Shown: one piece after another, positions 4,958-9,049 of the stretch | How positions within the stretch are numbered: the stretch's first letter is position 1 | How the letters are laid out: every line of letters begins with the position of its first letter | Assembly: GCA_018302165.1 (NCBI GenBank) | Contig: JAGWAA010000020.1 | Location: 1 to 9,049, forward strand | Direction: 5' to 3' | DNA: 9,049 bases | Source: Candidatus Woesearchaeota archaeon | GTDB taxonomy: Archaea > Nanobdellota > Nanobdellia > SCGC-AAA011-G17 > GW2011-AR17 | Position numbers and translations under genes: made by a program | Notes under the pieces: generated by a model | Told to the model about the DNA's origin: nothing | Seen by the model: the letters and a program-made list of their open reading frames with translations, nothing else | Database searches by the model: none

Positions 4958-4966
4958 AAAATAATA

Positions 4967-6250
4967 ATGGTAAAGGAAAAACCACACGTAAACATTGTAT
5001 TTGTTGGACATGTTGATCACGGTAAAAGTACAACTGTTGGTAGATTGTTCTATGATTCCGGTGTCATTGATGAACAAACAATGAAAAAGTTGAAAGAGAA
5101 AGCAGCAGAATTAGGTAAAGCTGGATTCGAGTTTGCTTTCATCATGGATAACTTGAAGGAAGAAAGAGAGAGAGGAGTTACTATTGATTTAATGCATAAA
5201 AAATTGTTGACTGATAAATTTGAATACACAATTATCGATGCTCCTGGACACAAAGATTTTATTAAAAACATGATTACTGGTGCTTCACAAGCAGATATTG
5301 CATTTGTTGTTGTTGCAGGTACTGAAGGTATCATGGCTCAAACACAAGAACATATTATTTTGTGTAAGACTATGAATGTCAAGCAAATTGGTATTTTAGT
5401 TAACAAAATGGATGCTGTAAATTATGATAAAGCTAAGTTTGAAGCTGTTAAAGAAAATGTTAGTAAATTATTGAAACAAGTAGGATATAAAATTGAAGAA
5501 GTACCTTTCATTCCAATTAGTGCTTGGAAAGGTGACAATGTTTTTAAAAAATCCGAAAATATGTCTTGGTATACTGGACCAACTTTAAGACAGCAATTAG
5601 ATCTTTTCAAAGAGCCTGAAAAACCAACAAATTTGCCTTTGAGATTACCTTTACAGGATGTTTACAACATTACAGGAATTGGAGTTGTTCCAGTTGGTAA
5701 AGTTGAAACTGGTAAAATGAAGATTGGAGACAAAGTTATTATTGTTCCTGGTAGAGAAGGTAAAGGTGTTTCTGGAGAAGTTAAGTCTATCCAAATGCAT
5801 CACGAAGAAATTACTGAAGCATTACCTGGAGATAACGTTGGATTCAGTGTTAGAGGTGTTGGTAAGAAAGATATTGCTAAAGGAGATGTATTAGGACATG
5901 TAGATAATCCTCCAACAGTTGCGACTGAGTTTACTGCACAAATTATTGTAATGAACCATCCAACTGTTTTGACTGTAGGATATACACCTGTATTCCATAT
6001 ACACACAGCTCAAGTTGCTTGTCAGTTTGTTGCTATTGAAAAGAAAATCAATCCAATGACTGGAGAAGTAATCCAAGAGAACCCAGACTTTATTAAGAAT
6101 GGGGATGCAGCAATAGTTAGATTAAAACCAATGAAACCTTTAGTAATTGAAGAAAATACAAAGATTCCACAATTAGCTTCATTCGCTATCAGAGATGCTG
6201 GTAGTACAGTTGCTGCTGGAAGGTGTTTATCTGTAGTTAAAAAGGTTTAA
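4967..6250 (+). CDS. tuf: translation elongation factor EF-1alpha (aEF1A)
   Basis: A 427-aa GTPase that brings aminoacyl-tRNA to the ribosomal A site. All GTP-binding motifs are visible: GHVDHGKST (14-22), the effector region with ERERGVTID (66-74), DAPGH (91-95), NKMD (146-149) and SAW (185-187). The block FAFIMDNLKEERERG is the archaeal/eukaryotic form, not bacterial EF-Tu. Domains 2 and 3 follow from about residue 220 and are complete to the C-terminal GSTVAAGRCLSVVKK. It has more C-ending codons (atc, ttc, cac, aac) than its neighbours, as expected for a very highly expressed gene. It is followed by S10, the usual archaeal pairing; EF-2, S7 and S12 are not upstream, where gatD sits instead. 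Confidence 0.98.
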   Translation: MVKEKPHVNIVFVGHVDHGKSTTVGRLFYDSGVIDEQTMKKLKEKAAELGKAGFEFAFIMDNLKEERERGVTIDLMHKKLLTDKFEYTIIDAPGHKDFIKNMITGASQADIAFVVVAGTEGIMAQTQEHIILCKTMNVKQIGILVNKMDAVNYDKAKFEAVKENVSKLLKQVGYKIEEVPFIPISAWKGDNVFKKSENMSWYTGPTLRQQLDLFKEPEKPTNLPLRLPLQDVYNITGIGVVPVGKVETGKMKIGDKVIIVPGREGKGVSGEVKSIQMHHEEITEALPGDNVGFSVRGVGKKDIAKGDVLGHVDNPPTVATEFTAQIIVMNHPTVLTVGYTPVFHIHTAQVACQFVAIEKKINPMTGEVIQENPDFIKNGDAAIVRLKPMKPLVIEENTKIPQLASFAIRDAGSTVAAGRCLSVVKKV

Positions 6251-6257
6251 TCCTTTC

Positions 6258-6265
6258 TTTTTTTT
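6258..6265 (+). terminator. oligo-T terminator after EF-1alpha
   Basis: A run of eight T begins seven bases after the stop codon, with more T-rich sequence behind it. Together with the separate TATA box for S10 it suggests that at least part of EF-1alpha transcription ends here. Confidence 0.6.
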
Positions 6266-6332
6266 AATTAATTTTTAATTCTATAATTTTATCTATTATT
6301 CTCAGTAAAATAACTAAAACTGAATGAAAAGG

Positions 6333-6340
6333 TTTATAAA
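6333..6340 (+). promoter_or_regulatory. TATA box of S10
   Basis: TTTATAAA is identical to the EF-1alpha box and centred 27-28 bases before the S10 ATG, so this promoter would give a leaderless mRNA. GAGGA at 6356-6360 could act as a Shine-Dalgarno site on a read-through transcript, but leaves only three bases before the ATG. Confidence 0.6.
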
Positions 6341-6363
6341 TTCTGAATTAAATCAGAGGAAGA

Positions 6364-6672
6364 ATGCAAAGAGCAAGAATAAGATTATCAAGCAATAATA
6401 TTAGCAAATTGAATGAGATAATTGCTTCTATATTAGACATAGTTGAAAAAACTAAAGTTAGAGTTTCTGGACCAATACCATTGCCTACCAAGAAGTTGAA
6501 GATTACTACTCGTAAATCTCCTGATGGAGAAGGAAAAGCTTCATTCGATAACTTTGAGATGAGAATTCATAAAAGATTAATTGATCTTGGTGTTGATGAA
6601 AGAAGTTTGAGATTGATTATGAGAGTACCAATCCCAGAAAGTGTTAATATTTCTATTGAATTATTAGATTAA
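6364..6672 (+). CDS. rps10: ribosomal protein S10 (archaeal type)
   Basis: A 102-aa small-subunit protein of the 30S head. It has the normal archaeal length and conserved blocks: the start MQRARIRLSS, the loop GPIPLPTKKLKITTRKSPDGEG cited here only by its ends (residues ~36-57), FEMRIHKRLIDL (near 64-75) and the C-terminal RVPIPESVNISIEL. It lies 113 bases after EF-1alpha, the conserved archaeal order, but with its own promoter. Its stop codon is nine bases from that of the convergent 142-aa gene. Confidence 0.97.
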   Translation: MQRARIRLSSNNISKLNEIIASILDIVEKTKVRVSGPIPLPTKKLKITTRKSPDGEGKASFDNFEMRIHKRLIDLGVDERSLRLIMRVPIPESVNISIELLD

Positions 6673-6679
6673 TTTTTTT
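6673..6679. terminator. oligo-T tract between convergent genes
   Basis: Seven T on the plus strand directly follow the S10 stop codon and make up most of the nine-base gap to the opposite gene's stop. It can terminate S10; transcripts from the 142-aa gene would read an A run here and must end inside S10. Confidence 0.45.
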
Positions 6680-6681
6680 AA

Positions 6682-7110
6682 TTATAATTCTGAATTTGTT
6701 AGAATCATTTCAACAGTTGCTTCTAGATCTTTAGTTTGTTCTGTTTCTAGTTGATGTCTAAGATGAGATCTTGCATCTTCTCTAGCTATAATGCATCTTA
6801 GAACATCATAGGTTCTATCTGATTTTTCTTTTTTTAATTCTTCTATTAAATAATTTTTAACTTTTTCTAGTTCATTAAAAATTACTCCTACAATTACTTT
6901 ATTGTCTATTTTTATTCTACAAATATATGTTATTTCTTCGAATTCTTTTCCTCCTGCAAATACAGCTATTTGATGTGTTCCCATTTTTCTTAAAGCTTGA
7001 ATCAGTGAAATTGGATCTTTTGTTGTTTCTGTTAAAGAAATCTCTGTTTCTCTATGATAATCTTTTGTATCATTTGTATAAATTCTAGTGGGAGTATCAT
7101 ATCTTGACAT
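6682..7110 (-). CDS. unrecognised 142-aa protein
   Basis: I cannot name this family. The first ~32 residues are polar and Thr-rich (RIYTNDTKDYHRETEISLTETTKD). A compact alpha/beta region follows: helix near 33-43 (ISLIQALRKMG), then strands near 46-52 (HQIAVFAGG), 58-68 and 71-79 (KVIVGVIFNE), and a charged helix near 80-96. The C-terminal third (98-138) is helical and charged, with EDARSHLRHQLETEQTKDLE. No signal peptide, membrane segment or Cys motif is seen. A TATA box is centred 25-26 bases before the ATG. It converges with S10 and has no close partner on its strand. It is probably a genuine cytoplasmic protein, given its balanced composition and good promoter. Confidence 0.8.
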   Translation of the reverse strand: MSRYDTPTRIYTNDTKDYHRETEISLTETTKDPISLIQALRKMGTHQIAVFAGGKEFEEITYICRIKIDNKVIVGVIFNELEKVKNYLIEELKKEKSDRTYDVLRCIIAREDARSHLRHQLETEQTKDLEATVEMILTNSEL

Positions 7111-7131
7111 AATTTTGTTTTTTATTTTGAG

Positions 7132-7139
7132 TTAATAAA
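7132..7139 (-). promoter_or_regulatory. TATA box of the 142-aa gene
   Basis: TTTATTAA on the minus strand, centred 25-26 bases before the start codon at 7110. No Shine-Dalgarno site lies between, so the mRNA is probably leaderless. Confidence 0.5.
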
Positions 7140-7218
7140 TCTTTTGTTAAATCACTCTACCTTTCCAAATAACTTGATGGGTTATTGAAATATACATTGA
7201 GTTTAGTGCTAATGGTAA

Positions 7219-8430
7219 TTATTCGCTTTTGTTTCCAAATTTAAAGTAATTTTTTAATGTTTTAAGTCTAGAAATTTCTTTTTTTTGAATAGGTTGAATG
7301 GTAGCTTTTTTATTTTCTGAAATTAATCTCTTGTAAATGGCTATAATTCTTTCATTAGATTTTTTAATATTATATTTTTTGGATTCTTGAAGATACTTGT
7401 TTGATATTTCTTGAAGCTCTTTTGGATGAGAGTACCAATAGTCTATTTTTTTTGCTAAGTCTTCTGGATTGCTTTTTTCAAATAAGCTTCTTTCATCCAA
7501 AGCAAATTGTGGCGCTGCACTTTTTTCAGAATTTGCAATCAATGGAACTAGTTTACATGAAATAGCTTCTAAAACTGCCATGCATTCAAGCTCGACTTCT
7601 CCTGAATGGACATAAAGGTCTGTGGTGTTGTATAGATGAACTAATTCTTTTATTGGAATTCCTCTTAAAAATCTTGGAGTAATATTAAATTGTTTGCCCA
7701 TATCAATTAGATTTTCTCTGCATGTTCCATCGCCTACTATTGTTAATTGAATTTTATCTTTGAATTTAGACTTGGCTAAAGCTTGGAGGATAATCTCTTG
7801 CTTTTTTTCTTTGCCTAAACGACCAACTGTTAAAATTGTGAATCTGTTGTTGTCTTTTTTTAAGTTAAGATACTTGAATTCTTCAGAAACGCCATTTGAG
7901 ATAACTTCAGTTTCTGTTTTAAGACCATAATGGAGCAATTCATTTTTTGCAAATGCACTCGGTGAGATTACAAAGTTTGATTTATTGAATATATTATTAA
8001 TAAAATAACTATAAATAGTTTTTATTACTTTTTGGTTGTTTAAACTTAAATTATAAGTAATGTTTTCTGCTTGAACATGGAAAGTACTGACTACTGGAAT
8101 GTTTTTTTCTTTTGCTAATTCTATTGCTCTTTTGCCTAAGTGAAATGGGAACTCAATATGGATTATATCTAATTCTTGGAGTATATCATTTAGTTTGTTG
8201 TCATCAGGTTTTGCTAGTGTTATTTTAAACCGTTTCAGAATCTCTATAACATATGGTACTTTAATGCTGTAAGTAGGCATGATTACTTTATCTGGGGCTT
8301 CTGTTCCGGTTGTAATAATTGTAACTTTATGCCCTGCTTTTCTTAAAAGATTAACAAATCTTTGAGTGGAAATGACTCCTCCAGCGTTTACACCAGAGTC
8401 ATAGGTATCAATAACAATTCCAATGTGCAT
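7219..8430 (-). CDS. GT4-type glycosyltransferase
   Basis: A 403-aa GT-B-fold retaining glycosyltransferase. The N-terminal domain begins HIGIVIDTYDSG and has the Gly-Gly loop at 17-18 (NAGGV) and TFHVQ at 116-120. The C-terminal donor-binding domain has SNGV (178-181), VGRLGKEKK (202-210) and the E-x7-E pair E280/E288 in ELECMAVLE. The E-x7-E context and the following NSEKSAAPQFAL resemble enzymes that glycosylate diacylglycerol, so a membrane glycolipid is a plausible product; archaeal lipid or other acceptors are equally possible. There is no membrane helix, but the C-terminal ~35 residues are basic and could bind the membrane. An upstream in-frame start at 8499 would add 23 residues and overlap the next gene; the internal Met is chosen for its family-like start and TATA spacing of 26-27 bases. 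Confidence 0.9.
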   Translation of the reverse strand: MHIGIVIDTYDSGVNAGGVISTQRFVNLLRKAGHKVTIITTGTEAPDKVIMPTYSIKVPYVIEILKRFKITLAKPDDNKLNDILQELDIIHIEFPFHLGKRAIELAKEKNIPVVSTFHVQAENITYNLSLNNQKVIKTIYSYFINNIFNKSNFVISPSAFAKNELLHYGLKTETEVISNGVSEEFKYLNLKKDNNRFTILTVGRLGKEKKQEIILQALAKSKFKDKIQLTIVGDGTCRENLIDMGKQFNITPRFLRGIPIKELVHLYNTTDLYVHSGEVELECMAVLEAISCKLVPLIANSEKSAAPQFALDERSLFEKSNPEDLAKKIDYWYSHPKELQEISNKYLQESKKYNIKKSNERIIAIYKRLISENKKATIQPIQKKEISRLKTLKNYFKFGNKSE

Positions 8431-8452
8431 TATCGATATGAATTTTTGGGAA

Positions 8453-8460
8453 TATATAAA
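8453..8460 (-). promoter_or_regulatory. TATA box of the glycosyltransferase gene
   Basis: TTTATATA on the minus strand sits in the 37-base gap after the methyltransferase stop codon, centred 26-27 bases before the ATG at 8430. It supports that start and a separate leaderless transcript. Confidence 0.6.
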
Positions 8461-8467
8461 TTTAGTG

Positions 8468-9049
8468 TTATTTCTTGATTGCGTTTGTTGAAGGACCACG
8501 GCGTCCTACATTGGGGCCATCTATTACTTTGAAGCCTGCAGACTTTAAATTATCTCGTATTTTTCTAGCACAAGAATATGTTGCAAGCTTTGCGCCTTTT
8601 TTCATTCTAGAATATATTTCTTTGAAAAATTCTTCAGTCCATAATTCTGGGTTGTTTCTTGGTGCAAATGGATCTAAGAAGACTACGTCAAATTTTTCTT
8701 TGACTTTTTTTATTGTTTCTTCTGCAGGGCCTAAAATTAATTTTATTTCATAATTATCATCTTTATAGTAATAATCCTTTGCAACTTTTTTTATTATGTT
8801 ATAATTACCTTTTATATCTAGAGTTTGTAAGTCTTCTAGAACTTTAGGATCTTTCTCAAGTGCGATTATTTTTAAGTGCTTTGCATTTTCTATAGCCGCG
8901 AAAGTATTGTAACCTAAACCAAAGCAAATGTCAAGAATAACTTGGTTGTCTTTTACACCTAATGGTTCAATATATTTTTTTTGAGCTTCTTCTAGTGCAC
9001 CTGTTTGAGAATGATATATCTCTTGGTATTCTTCATTGAAAAAAGTATA
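8468..9049 (-). CDS. MnmC-like tRNA methyltransferase, 5' end beyond the window
   Basis: The visible 193 residues match the methyltransferase domain of MnmC, which finishes 5-methylaminomethyl groups on the wobble uridine of certain tRNAs using S-adenosylmethionine. Diagnostic blocks in order: YHSQTGALEEA (residues 12-22 of the fragment), the SAM-binding ILDICFGLGYN (38-48), an acidic ribose-binding position in ALEKD (63-67), FLDPFAP (124-130), PELWT (134-138), a TYS block (157-159) and the C-terminal VGRRGPS. The frame is open to the right edge, so the start is missing; given where the conserved blocks begin, probably only a few tens of residues are lost. There is no sign of the FAD oxidase domain of bacterial bifunctional MnmC. 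It lies upstream of the glycosyltransferase on the same strand. Confidence 0.9.
   Translation of the reverse strand, partial: YTFFNEEYQEIYHSQTGALEEAQKKYIEPLGVKDNQVILDICFGLGYNTFAAIENAKHLKIIALEKDPKVLEDLQTLDIKGNYNIIKKVAKDYYYKDDNYEIKLILGPAEETIKKVKEKFDVVFLDPFAPRNNPELWTEEFFKEIYSRMKKGAKLATYSCARKIRDNLKSAGFKVIDGPNVGRRGPSTNAIKK

Noticed and set aside
5050..6076. Minus-strand frames of 61-94 codons
   Set aside because: All are antisense to EF-1alpha and lack promoters or recognisable domains.
7142..7192. 16-codon minus-strand frame between the glycosyltransferase and the 142-aa gene
   Set aside because: Too short, no promoter or ribosome binding site, and no neighbour to support it.
8431..8499. Longer start for the glycosyltransferase
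   Set aside because: The extra 23 residues overlap the methyltransferase gene and its stop, include the TATA box region, and precede a family-typical N-terminus at 8430.
8475..8753. Plus-strand 92-codon frame
   Set aside because: Antisense to the MnmC-like methyltransferase, which is supported by several conserved motifs.

Overview
The window is archaeal. It carries an EF-1alpha followed by an archaeal-type ribosomal protein S10, GatD (the asparaginase-like subunit of the archaea-specific Glu-tRNA(Gln) amidotransferase), an FtsZ that looks FtsZ2-type, and an archaeal MnmC-like tRNA methyltransferase. Most genes have a TATA-like box whose centre lies about 25-33 bases from the start codon. 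The DNA is very AT-rich and the genes are compact and simply arranged, with many very small proteins. This fits a small-genome, DPANN-like archaeon (Woesearchaeota/Pacearchaeota-type), but that placement is inference from general character and not proof.

Bases 1-2378 are an accessory-looking region. Three copies of a 71-90 bp sequence lie in the same orientation at about 153-242, 841-935 and 1777-1847. The third copy is the 3' end and terminator of an intact 55-codon gene (1794-1961, minus). The other two are 5'-truncated relatives of that gene, keeping only the last ~28 codons and the T-rich terminator. Between copies 1 and 2 sits an unrecognised 170-aa gene on the plus strand; between copies 2 and 3 sits a nucleotidyltransferase on the minus strand. 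The arrangement looks like a small cassette array in which unrelated genes are separated by a repeated gene tail. Upstream of the 55-codon gene on the same strand are two more tiny genes: a 35-aa zinc ribbon and a 29-aa single-pass membrane peptide that overlap by ATGA.

Bases 2379-9049 are core genes. ftsZ (minus) and gatD (plus) diverge from a shared 150-bp promoter region. EF-1alpha and S10 follow on the plus strand, each with its own TATA box. S10 converges with an unrecognised 142-aa gene (minus) across a 9-bp gap. A GT4-type glycosyltransferase and a truncated MnmC-like methyltransferase, both minus, run to the right edge.

The core genes cover translation (EF-1alpha, S10), indirect Gln-tRNA synthesis (GatD), tRNA wobble modification (MnmC-like), cell division (FtsZ) and probably envelope glycolipid or glycan synthesis (GT4). 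I see no tRNA or rRNA gene, no CRISPR array and no transposase. The most unusual feature is the repeated gene-tail array with its unrelated cargo, next to the cluster of microprotein genes.
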